Of a DNA stretch of 64,000 nt, positions 25,922 to 35,889 are shown piece by piece. The notes beneath the pieces are model-generated. The model had not been told where the DNA came from and searched no databases. It saw only the letters and a list, made by a program, of their open reading frames with translations. The stretch covers positions 8,571,501 to 8,635,500 of the forward strand of contig JAJFZO010000034.1 in assembly GCA_021397835.1 (NCBI GenBank), in the 5' to 3' direction. The stretch is from Moringa oleifera. Its lineage: Eukaryota; Streptophyta; Magnoliopsida; Brassicales; Moringaceae. Every line of letters starts with the position of its first letter. Position 1 is the stretch's first letter. The translations under genes and the position numbers were made by a program.

Positions 25922-26575
25922 TTCCTCCCCTCAGTCCACCCCCACGATAATTGTCCCTCTATTTTCGACAACCAATGCCATGAGGTCAAAAATCATCCCT
26001 CGAAATAAAGATCTTGGGAAAAGAAGTAAGCCCTTGGGCTTGTAGAGAATGGGAAACACAAGGGAACACACTTAGAAAAATGTCTAAGACATTATGGAAC
26101 TGAATGTGACTCCAAAGAAAATGATAAAAATTTATTTCTTGTCACCAAGTCCTTTAGGAGTATCCTCAATGAGTGTACCATAAGCACGATGTCCATAAGC
26201 ATGAGAGGCAAGTTTTTGCTATCACTAATAGGTACAACATGGGCAGAAGGCCCAGCGTGCGAGAGCAAAGGACAGGCCAGCTAAGTCAATGGAGCCCCAT
26301 GTGATTTAAACCCTTGTCGCTGTCCCTCGACAGTATGTCCAACAAGCATGCTAGGAGAGCCACGTCGCTAAGAACTTGGGCATGGAAGGAAAGCCACGAC
26401 TGCCCCTAGTAGCACTACATGGGTGGACGGCCCAGCATGCGCCATAAAGGGCATGTTGGCCATGCTCATGGCGCCCAATGTGAGCAAACCCTTGTTGTTG
26501 TCCCTCAATAATGTGCACAGCGAGCGTGCCAAGAGAGCGACGTCATCAGCATTATGGGTAGACAGGAAGGCCATT
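25750..26575 (+). repeat. Segmental tandem duplication, copy 2
   Basis: Second copy of the block at 24659-25484. Here the class B array continues normally past the point where copy 1 is cut, so this copy preserves the original order. Confidence 0.9.
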
Positions 26576-28200
26576 GCTACCTCTAGCAAGCACGACATGG
26601 GCAAAAGTTCTTGTGTGCAGCATAAAAGGGCGCGCTAGCCATGCCAAAGGCACCCTCCATGAGTAAGACCCTTATTGTTGTCCCTCAATATTTATCTTAG
26701 TGAGTGTGCCAAGGAGAGCTGCATTTCCTAGATCATGGGCACAGGAGGCAAGCCATGGCTACCATAAGTAAGCACAGATGGGTGAAAGGCCAAACATGTG
26801 GTTGCAAAGGGCACCCAAGTGAGGCAGATTATCGTTGCCCATCGATAGTGTGCCTAGCAAGTGTACGAGGAGAGCCATGTCGCCCAAACCATGGGCATAA
26901 GAGGCAATCCATGGCTACCCTCATTAGGCAAGGCATAGGTGCAAGCCGCTACGTGCAACCTCAAAGAGTGCATTAGGCAAGCCAAGGGCACCCCACGTGA
27001 GGAAGACCCACGTTATTCTCCCTCAATAGTGTGCCCATCAAGTTTGCAAAAGAGTCACATCACACAGTCCAAGCGAATGGGAGGTGAGCCATGGCTGACC
27101 CCAATAGGTATGGCATGGATAAAAAACCCAGCATGTGGCCGCATAAAGTGTGCTAGCAAGGTCAAGGGTGCCCCACACAAACTAGACCCTCGTCGTTATC
27201 CCTTGATAATCTACCCAATGAGTGGGCAAAAAAGGCCACATCGTCAAGACCATGGGCATAGGAGGCAAGCCACAGCTGCCCCTAGAGGTACAACCACAAA
27301 GGACTAGCGTGGGGCCATGAAGGGCATGCCAGCGCAGCCAAGGGCCCTCAAAACTAAAGTGGCCTTATCATAATCCCTTAATAGTGTGCCTAGTGAGCAT
27401 GCCAGGAAGGCCATGTCACCTGGCTCATAGGCATGAAGGGCAAGCCACGACTGCCTTCAACAAGGGCGGCATAGGCATAAGGCCTAGTATGTGGCCGCAA
27501 TGAGCATGCTGGTAAGGATGCCCCACGTGAGCTAGATTCTTATCATTGTCCTTTGATAGTATGCCATGCGAGCCTGTAAAAGAGTCGTGTCACTTGGATC
27601 AAGGGCACCGAGGGAAGCCATGGTTGCTCCAACAAGCATAGTATGGGCAAAAGGTGAAGTATGCATTTAAAAAGAGCATGCCAGCTAAGCCAAAGGCATC
27701 TCACATGAAGAAGACCCTAATCGCTATCCCTTAATAGTGTGCCTTGCAAGCATGCCAAAAGAGCTGTGTCACTTAGACCTTAGGAACAAGATGCAAGCCA
27801 TTGCTATCCCTACCAAGCATGGCATGGTGAAAGGCCTAGGCTAGCATGCAACAGCAAGGGCACCTTGGCAAGTAAAACCCTCACTGCTATCCCTCGATTA
27901 TGTGCCAAATGAGTATTTAAGGAAAGTCGCATCGTCGAGACCATGGGCACGAAAGGCAAGCCACGGCTACACTCAATAGGTACAACCAAGTAGAAGGTCT
28001 AAAGGGGCCTCACGCAAGCTAGAACCTTATCATTGTCCCTCGATCGTGTGCCTAGATAGTGTGCCAGGAAAGTCGTGTTGCTCAAACCATGGGAATAAAA
28101 GCCAAGCCATAGCTACCCTTAGGAGGCATGGCATGGAAGGATGGCCCTACGTGCAATCACACAAGGCATGACAACCAAACCATGGCCACCCCATGTAAGC
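25922..28200 (+). repeat. 3' spacer and class B array of unit 1 (about 175-180 bp monomers)
   Basis: About 240 bp of 3' spacer, then about 11-12 class B monomers. Each monomer reads approximately: CCATGGGCATGAGAGGCAAG, then CCACGGCTGCCCC, AGCACGGCATGGGC, AAGGCCCAGCGTG, GGCATGCCAGC, CAAGGGCACCCC, GACCCTCGTCGTTGTCCCTC and GATAGTGTGCC. The words CCATGGCTACC and CCACGGCTGCC recur about every 160-180 bp. Short open frames appear in several monomers but differ from copy to copy and carry no recognisable domain, so none is called. Class B always lies downstream of a 26S end or next to class A. Confidence 0.88.
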
Positions 28201-29003
28201 CAACTGCAATGACGCTGTGAGCTTTGCACATGCTGTGGGTGTTGATTTCATGGGCAAGTTAGACTCGACCATAACCCCATGTTGTGTTGGTCTTTCAAGG
28301 TAGCCATGGTGGCTGTAGGTACACTAAATAAGGCATCAAGCATGCACCCTAGGCCATCGAGAGGCACCACTACCCCATCGTGATGGCCATAATGCCCAAT
28401 TGCAAACATTTGGTGAATTAATGATCTTTGCTCATTGAAGTTTAGGAGTCATGCAAATTATTAGAAGTCTACCCTTGAAGTTTAGGAGCATTTTGACTCA
28501 TAGGCTACTTTTCATGGTCTTTTTAATTTTTGATTTTAAAAAATTCAAAAAAAAATTTTGCACTCAAACAAATTCTGACAAAACTCCATGTAAATAATTT
28601 TTTAGATCCATTATGATGGCTCTGACATATTGATGTTTCCTTTTAACAAAAGTGAATTTTCATTTAAGACTCTTTAGGGGGAGAAGCTCACCTGCTTGGT
28701 AGGTGCTCAGGGGCCATGCGTGTTCCAATCGTACCCACCTCACATGGGTAGGCGCTGGACTTAGCAAATGCATCACACATGGCATGCGCTTGGCAGCTTG
28801 TCGCCTTGCCCATCTAGCTAGTGGTGCATGAGTGTAGTGGTCACCACCTCTTGTCAATGGGCTGTCGATGATGCCATCTAACAAATGTGGGCATATCTGA
28901 CTAGTAACCAATGAGCCTAGGAAAAATATAGGAAAACAAATCCACTAAATCGAGGGCAATGAAATGAAATACATTGTGGGATAATTAGTGGAGATGTGGC
29001 TAG
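28201..29003 (+). other. IGS spacer between class B and class D repeats
   Basis: Non-repetitive within the unit but homologous to 53340-54162 upstream of unit 3. It includes an AT-rich patch at about 28490-28640 (TTTTTAATTTTTGATTTT, AAAAAAAAATTTTGC) and a better conserved block from about 28668 (GACTCTTTAGGGGG, TTGGTAGGTGCTCAG). No gene seen. Confidence 0.75.
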
Positions 29004-29047
29004 ACAAGCTCGACAGTATGGGCAGCAAACCTAACGATGATGCATGT

Positions 29048-29057
29048 TACATAAGGG
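29048..29057 (+). promoter_or_regulatory. Possible Pol I start motif, class D copy 1
   Basis: TACATAAGGG differs by one base from the plant Pol I initiation consensus TATATAAGGG. The match is short and rests on motif and position only. Confidence 0.35.
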
Positions 29058-29347
29058 CTTACCTTGCTTAGGGAATTTTGAGCGTGTAGAGTGCTTTACC
29101 ATAGGCCCTTGATGCAATGGATATGGGGGTCAATCTTGACACTTAAGCTTGCCAAAGTGGACTCTTTGTGCAGCACAATCAATGACATGATCATCGATAG
29201 TTAGCATTAAGCAAGCCACACTTTTAGCTTGAGCAAGGCATGATATCTTTATTGCCAAGACCTCATCGATGGTCCCTTGCCATTAAAAACTCATCCCTCA
29301 CTATGGAAGCTTGATAGTGTGGGCGCAAAGCTAACGATGATGCATGC

Positions 29348-29357
29348 TACATGAAGG
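29348..29357 (+). promoter_or_regulatory. Possible Pol I start motif, class D copy 2 (decayed)
   Basis: TACATGAAGG at the same place in the second class D repeat, 300 bp after the first. Weaker match. Confidence 0.25.
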
Positions 29358-29645
29358 CCTACCCTGCTTGGGGAATTTTGAGCATGCGGAGTGCTTTGCC
29401 GTAAGCCTTTCAGGTGATGAACGTGAGGGCGATCACGATGCTCATGCTTACCTAGGCAGCCCTTTGCAGAGCATGATTAATGACATGATTATCGATTGTT
29501 AGCATCGAGCGAGTCATACACTTATCTTCAGTATGGCATGACATTCTAAGTGCTAGGGCCTCATCAATGGCCTTTACGATCATAAACTCATCCCTCACAA
29601 TGAAAGCTGGATGATTTTGATGGTAAAGTTAACAGTGATGCATGC

Positions 29646-29655
29646 GACACAAGGG
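29646..29655 (+). promoter_or_regulatory. Possible Pol I start motif, class D copy 3 (decayed)
   Basis: GACACAAGGG at the same place in the third class D repeat, 298 bp after the second. Confidence 0.22.
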
Positions 29656-29929
29656 CCTAGCCCTACTAATTGCAAATGCTGTCGTAGCCCTTCGAGGTAG
29701 TGAACGTGGTGATCGATCCTAACGCTTAGGCTTATTGAGGCAAACTCTTTGCACAGCATGATCGAGACATAATTCTTGATTGTTAGCATCAAGCGAGTGA
29801 CACGCTAAGCTTTCACATGGCGTGACACCCCTACTGCCAAGGCCTCATCGATAGTCCCTTACCATCAAAAACTTGTCCCTTGATTTGAAAGCTCGAGGTG
29901 TGGACGGTAAAGCTAACAAGGATGCATGC

Positions 29930-29939
29930 TACATAAGGG
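29930..29939 (+). promoter_or_regulatory. Possible Pol I start motif, class D copy 4 (nearest to 18S)
   Basis: TACATAAGGG, followed by CCTCCCCCACTTGG. This is the copy closest to the 18S start, about 800 bp upstream, a plausible gene-promoter position. Confidence 0.38.
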
Positions 29940-30182
29940 CCTCCCCCACTTGGGAAACTTTGAGTATGCATAGTGCTTTTTTATAGGCCTTTAAGGCAAT
30001 GGAATTAGCAATAAATCCTGATGCTTAGGCTTCCGAGGTAAAGTCTTTGTGCAGCACGATTGATAACATAATTGCCAGTCATTAGCATCAAGTAAGCCAC
30101 ACGCTTAGGGCATGGCATGATACCCTTACTGCTAAGGCCTCATCGATGGTCCCTTGCCTTCAAAAACTCATCCCTCGCTGCC

Positions 30183-30737
30183 AAAACATTTTGGTTCTTA
30201 ATGGTTTAGTCTGACGACACTTGACCACCTGCATTATCGATGGGGCCTTCGCTTGTCGGCTTGCAGCCTGTTTGGTGTTGTTGCTACCCATTTATATGTG
30301 TAGCATGTGAGTGGCTCTAGCTGCACGCTCAGGCTCTATGCCCCTTTATTGAACTGTCAGCTATCATGTCACTTCAGCTTGTGTTGGCACAAGTGGCTGA
30401 TTTCAGGATCATGTTTTGCTGCACAAATAAAATTTGATGATTCGAGTCACTTGTCTTTACATCATGTCCCCTCATGGGCACAAGTGGTAACCTTATCCGG
30501 GCCTCATGTTCCAAGAATGGCTTGCTTCGATATATGGCTACTTTGGTGCATGGGCCCTCAGCCATCCCTTCGATTATGGAAGGTATTGTGATAGGAGTGG
30601 CTTAGGCCTCTGCCTATCCAAATGAAAGCATTTATCCCACGCCTCATCGATTTTAACTGATGACTCACAACAGCTTTGGCCTTAGTGAGCCTTGCGACAT
30701 GTTCTGGTTCTTATTGGCACTGCCACTTAAAGGATGC
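30183..30737 (+). other. 5' ETS of unit 2
   Basis: Between the last class D repeat and 18S. Homologous to 54616-55167 of unit 3, and its last 240 bp to 19600-19842 of unit 1. Short open frames on both strands here do not carry over between units and are not called. Confidence 0.75.
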
Positions 30738-31066
30738 TACTTAGTTGATCCTATCAATAGTAATATGCTTATTTCAAAGATTAAGCCATGCGTGTATAAG
30801 TATGAAACTACAAATGGCTCTTTAAATTAGTTACAGTTTGTTTAATGGTACCTACTACTCGAATAACTGTAGTAATTTTAGTGCTAATACGTGTAACGAA
30901 CCCTAACTTATAGAAGGGGCACATTTATTAGATAAAAGGACAACATGAGCCTCGCCCATTGCTTTCATGATTCATGATAACTCGATGGATCGCAAGGCCA
31001 TTGTGCCGATGATGCATTATTCAAATTTTTGCCCTATCAACTTTTAATGATAGGATAGTTGTCTAC
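30738..31066 (+). pseudogene. 18S rRNA pseudogene, unit 2, 5' fragment
   Basis: First about 330 bp of 18S, from TACTTAGTTGATCCT to GTCTAC. The fragment stops exactly at the left end of the retrotransposon. The same gene resumes at 38605 with CCTACTATGGTGGTGAC, so the element interrupts 18S at about nucleotide 330. Confidence 0.93.
31062..31066 (+). repeat. Left target-site duplication of the retrotransposon
   Basis: TCTAC here pairs with CCTAC at 38605-38609; the 18S target reads GGCCTACTATGG. One C-to-T change separates the two. Confidence 0.8.
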
Positions 31067-31781
31067 TATCAAACCCTTGAATCTAAGTGCCAAGGCGTGG
31101 TGTGTCTTGCTTCATGCCCAACCATACAAGCATGAACGGACCATGCTAGCAAAGCAAAACGCATGGGTTAGATATGAAAACAAATTCAGTAGACTTGGTA
31201 AGAAGTTGAGTTTCATTCTCATAGTGGCGAGATACATTGATGAATTGGGAACATCGTGGAGTAAGGGATGAAGCACATGAACTTACCCATAAGCCACTCA
31301 ATGTGAAACTGCTAGAGACCCCTCGAACAAGCACCAGCATATGGCGGTGCAAAGATGTCCAGTGATGAGAACATAGGATGAAATCTAGAAGCCAGCTTGA
31401 AATGTATAAAAAGTCCAACAAGCAAAGATATTCTACAAATAAGGATGTGGCCATTAGCTAGAGAAGGGTCAAGGCAAAATGATAAAGAAAAGATGTTTAT
31501 CCCAAAATCCAAAGGGAAGATAAGGTTCATGAATAGTCTTAAACCATAACCACCTTCTCAAGCTTATCCAAACCGATTGACAGCAAATAATAGGGCTTGA
31601 AAAAGGCTTCAAAGGAAATAAGATCCTTGACTCATGGAGAGTCCTTGCAAGGAGAAGGTTACAATCAAAACTTTAAAGATAAGCCTTAATCAGATAATAA
31701 TTTGTGACCAAGGTTGGTTGGCAATCCACAAAACGTGGGATAACAAAAAGAGAGTGTTTGAGTAGGACACTCTGCAACTAG

Positions 31782-31790
31782 TATAAAAAG
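31782..31790 (+). promoter_or_regulatory. TATA box of 5' LTR
   Basis: TATAAAAAG, conserved as TATAAAAG at 38313-38320 in the 3' LTR. Likely the Pol II promoter of the element, with U3 upstream. Confidence 0.6.
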
Positions 31791-31900
31791 AGAGCTTGGG
31801 TTCAATTGTAAACATATTAAGAGACAGAAACTCAAATATGTGAAAAGCCATTGGGTGCTCTTAGTGAGACCCTTATTTTGTAAAAGAGTTCCTTTATCTT

Positions 31901-31906
31901 AATAAA
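31901..31906 (+). promoter_or_regulatory. Poly(A) signal in 5' LTR
   Basis: AATAAA followed by GGTTGAGAAAG, conserved at 38434-38439 in the 3' LTR. The spacing of about 115 bp from the TATA box fits a short R region. Confidence 0.5.
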
Positions 31907-32073
31907 GGTTGAGAAAGAGTTCTCGTAATACTTGTCTCCTTTACTATATTTTTGAATTACCTTGTCTCTTACCTTGCTTCATTTTGGGCTTTGAAAGAAA
32001 GGCTATTTAGGTGGATGCATTTAGTGCCATCACGTAAAAGTTACACAGATGCAACAACTGATAGTGTAACAAG

Positions 32074-32090
32074 TTAGTATTAGAGTGCGA
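32074..32090 (+). other. Primer-binding site (initiator Met tRNA type)
   Basis: TTAGTATTAGAGTGC resembles TTGGTATCAGAGC, the common plant PBS complementary to the 3' end of initiator-Met tRNA. It starts two bases after the 5' LTR. Confidence 0.75.
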
Positions 32091-32117
32091 TTTTGATCAT
32101 CACTTTCTCTCAAACTC

Positions 32118-33180
32118 ATGGTTGATCTGATCACTACAAAAGCTCCTTGCCAGGAGAGAGTGAGTCAATGCAAGAGTGCATCACTCATTTGGAAGAGATT
32201 AGTGCATTATTGGAGGGATCGACTTGCACGTTGCTTGAGTTGATGGAAACAATTGCCTAGTGATAAACCTCAATGGAAGAGGACATCGAAACTCTTAAGG
32301 AAATCATGAGGAGCCTTCAGACTGATATCGAGTTACTAAAAAGAGCTTCCCATGCCTCAACAATAGGATTAGACCTTAATGTAGCTAAGCTAAAGGTTCT
32401 GAAACCAAAGTTGTTCTCTAGAGAGAAGAATGCTAAGGAGTTGAACAACTTTTTGTGGAATGTGGAGCAATATTTCAAGCTGCTGAAGTCCTCAAAAACA
32501 ACCAGGTAATGATCACATCAATGTAATTATCTGGTGATGTTAAGTTGTGGTGGTGCACTCGTATGTAAGATAATGCTATCATGGGGAGACCTAACATTGA
32601 TTCGTATGAGGCACTAAAAAAGGAATTGAAGGAGCAATTATTGCTATGCAACACATTGTTCATGGCTAGGGAACAACTAAAATGTCTGAAGCAGACGAGT
32701 TTACTACATGACTTCATGAAAGAATTTAGTTCCTTAATTTTGGCCATCAAAAATATATTGGAGGAAGAGAGGTCGTTTAACTTCCTTTCTGGCTTGCAGT
32801 AGTGGGCTCAAGTGAAACTAAGTGGCAAGATGTCAAAGACTTGTCCTCAACATTCTCTGTGGTAGACAGCTTACAAGATTTCAAGTATGCGAGTTGTGCT
32901 TTCGATAAGAAAACTGAGAAATGAGGAAAGGCTGGAATAGAGATGAAAAAGTCTAATGGTAGAGACAAGAAAAAGAAGAATGCTGAGTCCAACAAACCTT
33001 GGAGCTCATTCCCTTTCGAAAAATAATGGAAGGAATATGGACCAAGGGGGTTATTTCTTATGCAACGGGTCACATAGAGCACACGACTATCCTTACAAGG
33101 AAAATTTGGTGGCACTCTTGGCAAAGGATTCCCTCAAGGAAAGTGAAGGGAATGCCATAATTTGGGTGAACCCAATTTAG
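32118..33180 (+). pseudogene. Retrotransposon gag, broken
   Basis: A likely start ATG is at 32118. The frame shifts near 32155, continues as a Glu/Leu-rich segment, and meets three stops in a row at about 32258. It resumes at 32273 with a coiled-coil segment (MEEDIETLKEIMRSLQTDIE) and a capsid-like region (FLWNVEQYFK near 32450). A zinc knuckle at about 33049-33095 reads YFLCNGSHRAHDYP: the central Cys and His remain but the first and last Cys are Tyr, each one G-to-A change away. Gag would form the virus-like particle and bind the RNA. Not functional here. Confidence 0.82.
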
Positions 33181-33199
33181 TTGCTGAATGCGATCACAC

Positions 33200-33660
33200 C
33201 TAAGAACTTGTAAAAAGAGTTGACAATGCCTAGCTGATGGTAAATGAGAAGGATGCTATGGCAATGTTGGATACAGGGGCTACCAATAATTTTTTTGTGA
33301 AAGGAGAAGTGGGAAAGTTTGGGCTTAAGCTTTCTCTAGCCATAGTTAAGCTTAAAGCTGTGAATGCTAAGGTAAAGGCAGTATGTGGAGGTGCCACTAT
33401 GACCCTCGAAATGGAAAGGTACGTTTAACTTCATGATAACTCAATTAGATGACTTCGATGTTATCTTGGGTTTAGAATTCTTCAAACAAGCCAAGGGATC
33501 AATGATGCCCCACTTAGGTGGATTGCTCGTGGATGATGAGAGAGCCTTGAGTCCAATTAGAGCCAAATCAATAGGAGGGCTTTCGACAAATAAGAAGCAG
33601 ATCGGGTTACAATCTTTAAAGCAGCTTAAGTCAAAACAACAGAAAGGGTGAAGTAATGAT
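33200..33660 (+). pseudogene. Retrotransposon aspartic protease region, broken
   Basis: The active-site motif survives as MLDTGATNNFF (Asp-Thr-Gly at 33270-33278), followed by MITQLDDFDVILGLEFF at 33433, which matches the second conserved segment of this protease family. A stop at 33426-33428 separates the two halves. The enzyme would cleave the Gag-Pol precursor. Confidence 0.82.
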
Positions 33661-33699
33661 GGCGGCAGCATTATTTGAGGCAAAAGCAGATTAAGTTGT

Positions 33700-34480
33700 G
33701 GAGGTACCTGATAAAATTGTTGAAGTATTAAGGGAATTCAGCAACATTATGCCACCAGAGCTCCCCAAGGCATTGCCTCTAAAGAGGAATGTCGATCATA
33801 AGATCGAGTTTCTTTTAGATGCTAGACCCTTTGCATAAGCACCATATTAAAAGCTCCTATGAGAATTAGTTGAGCTATGGAAACAACTAGATGAGTTGTT
33901 GGAAGAGGTTTCATTCAACTGTCAAAGGCCCCTTATAGTGCACTTGAGTTGTTCCAACAAAAGTAAGATGGCTTGTTGAGAATGTGCATTGATTACTAAG
34001 CATTAACAAGGTAACGGTAAAGAACAAATACCCGCTGTCGAATGTCATTGGCTTGATCAGTTATCGAGGGCCAAGTACTTTACAAAGCCAGAATTTTCAT
34101 TGGGCTACTAGTAAGTTAGAATAGCTGAAGGGGATGAAGCAAAAACCGCATGCATCACAAGGTATGGCTCTTATAAGTTTATGGTGATGCCCTTCCAACT
34201 AACCAATGCACCTATTACCTTTTGTAATCTTATGAATGACATTGTGGTCTATAACGAGACCCTAGAGGACCACATAAACCACTTATAAAAAATATTAATG
34301 CAGCTGCAGGAACACCAATAGTACATCAAGAAGGAAAAATGTGAGTTTTGTAAGCAAGAAGTGTCATTCTTGAGGCATTAGGTCGGGAACAGACATATAT
34401 GAATGGACGAAAAGAAAGTGAGAGCCATCACTAAATGGCTAATCCCGTGAAAAGTTACTGAGTTTTGATCATTGCTTAGG
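33700..34480 (+). pseudogene. Retrotransposon reverse transcriptase, catalytic box missing
   Basis: The start of the RT region is clear at about 33750 (MPPELPKALPLKRNVDHKI). Later recognisable parts include KVTVKNKYP near 34010, [17 protein letters not shown] sequence near 34165 and a primer-grip-like region near 34400. Stops and frameshifts are frequent. The segment at 34232-34275 reads [14 protein letters not shown]; the YxDD catalytic box expected between the two halves is absent, so a small in-frame deletion removed it. Confidence 0.8.
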
Positions 34481-35000
34481 CTCGCAAACTATTATAGATT
34501 GTTCATCAAAGGATATTCGAGCAAGAGCAACCCTTTTATGGACTTGCTAAAGAAGGATAGCTCGTGGTTATGGATTGACGAATACGACAAGGCTTTCAAG
34601 GCATTAAAACAGAAAGTAGCCTTAAAGTTAGTATTGTCCTTATCGAACTTTGACAAGCCATTTAAGGCAATCACAAACACCTCTGATTGAGTAATTGGGG
34701 GTATATTAATGCAAAATGGCCACCTCAATGCATCCAAGAGTTAAAAACTCATGGATGCAAAGCAGTGTTATTCAACCCATGAAAAGGAGATAATGGTTGT
34801 TGTCCCTTGTCTAAGAACTTGGCAGCATTATTTGCTTGGGAAAAAATTTGAGGTAATTACTAATAATGTCATTAATACCTATTTTCACTGGTAGAGAAAG
34901 CTATCTCTGAAGCAAGCAAGATGGCAAGAGTTCATGGTGGATGTTGATTTCGTGTAGGAACACTAACCAGGCAAACAAAATTTTGTTGTTGATGCACTAA
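34470..35000 (+). pseudogene. Retrotransposon RNase H region, broken
   Basis: An open stretch at 34472-34690 ([19 protein letters not shown] ... [16 protein letters not shown]) is the RT thumb and connection to RNase H. The RNase H part follows with the YSTHEKE-like motif at about 34767 and a VDALSHV-like end at about 34990. Stops at 34688 and beyond break it. The end of this region is repeated downstream by the tandem duplication. Confidence 0.8.
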
Positions 35001-35889
35001 GTCATGTAGAAGTGCAAACTTATGTGGTTGCTCTGATTGGTGTCTAAAGCAATTTACTCTAGCAAATAAAATCGATAGTTGAAGAAGATATTGACTTGAC
35101 TCATGCAGGAGGTGAGCAAAGGCTTGATCCAAAGGTACTGGATTGAGGATGGGTTATTGTATGCTTGAGGAGGTAGACTGTTTACACCCAAGTCTGAAGG
35201 GCTCAAAAAATTACTATTGAGGAAAGCCAATGACCCACTGTGGGCAGGTCACCCAGGCGTCGAAAAAATGCTCGTGTTGCTAATGAGAACCTAGCATTGG
35301 CCCAAGTTGATGAAAGATGTGGAGGCTTACGTCCACATATGTTTAATGTGGCAAACAGGATAAGACAGATAGAAGCAGGGAGGCGATCGTACTCTAACCT
35401 TTGCTCATTCTAGAGCACCCATGAGAATCGATGTCGATGAATTTCATTATGGGCTTCCCAAAACTAAAAGGACTATGCACCATAATGGTGATTATTGATA
35501 GGTTTTCAAAGTATGCTATATTTGTTCTTATTACTCAAGCATGCCCAGCTATGGCTGCTAAGATGTTTTTCAAACCTATCATTAAATTGCTTGGGTTGCT
35601 GAAAAACACTTTGAGTGACAAAGATACCAGATTCACGGGAAGATTCTGGACAGTGTTACTAAACATGATGGGAACATAACTTCAATTCTCCAGTAGTAAA
35701 TCATCTGTAGACAAATGAAAAAACATAGAGGGTAAATAGCTCATTGGAGGAGCACTTATGGCATTATATGACTGCAAGCCAAAGAGATTGGCTTGAGTTG
35801 TTAGATGTAGTGCAGTTCTGCTACCACATCCATCGCTTATCATTGAGGCGCCTAAGTCTTGTAAAGAGCTAGCCCTTGTCGGAACTTGC
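34827..35889 (+). repeat. Tandem duplication inside pol, copy 1
   Basis: A 1063 bp block covering the end of RNase H and most of integrase is repeated directly at 35890-36923. The copies are nearly identical. Most differences are 1-4 bp losses in copy 2 (for example CCAGGCAAACAAAA against CCAGAAACAAAA, and GTTTACACCCAAGTCTG against GTTTAGTCTG). Confidence 0.92.
35120..35880 (+). pseudogene. Retrotransposon integrase, copy 1, broken
   Basis: An HHCC zinc-finger region is visible (HPGVEKMLVLL near 35250; CLMWQTG near 35340, where the last Cys is Trp). The catalytic core at 35431-35679 contains IDRFSKYA and SDKDTRFTG, which hold the first two acidic residues of the DDE triad. The Glu-containing helix is readable further on (LEEHLWHYMTAS, about 35740-35775) but out of frame after a stop. 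The same region recurs at 36180-36925. Confidence 0.82.

Larger units (their letters stand above)
29004..30182 (+). repeat. Class D IGS repeats, four copies of about 295 bp
   Basis: Four degenerate direct repeats start near 29004, 29304, 29600 and 29887. Each has AAGCTCGATAGTGTGGGCG-like sequence, CTAACGATGATGCATGC, the word ACATAAGGGCC, then GGGGAATTTTGAGCATG, and ends near AAAACTCATCCCTCGCT. Unit 3 has only one full and one truncated copy (54163-54615). Position just upstream of the 5' ETS and the repeated ACATAAGGG suggest duplicated spacer promoters. Confidence 0.82.
31067..32071 (+). repeat. 5' LTR
   Basis: 1005 bp, ending GTGTAACA just before the primer-binding site. It aligns throughout with the 3' LTR. 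A TATA box (31782-31790, TATAAAAAG) and an AATAAA signal (31901-31906) sit in matching places in both LTRs. Confidence 0.9.

Noticed and set aside
31059..31271. 70-codon open frame starting at the 18S/LTR border
   Set aside because: It begins in 18S and runs into the 5' LTR. It is not kept in the 3' LTR.
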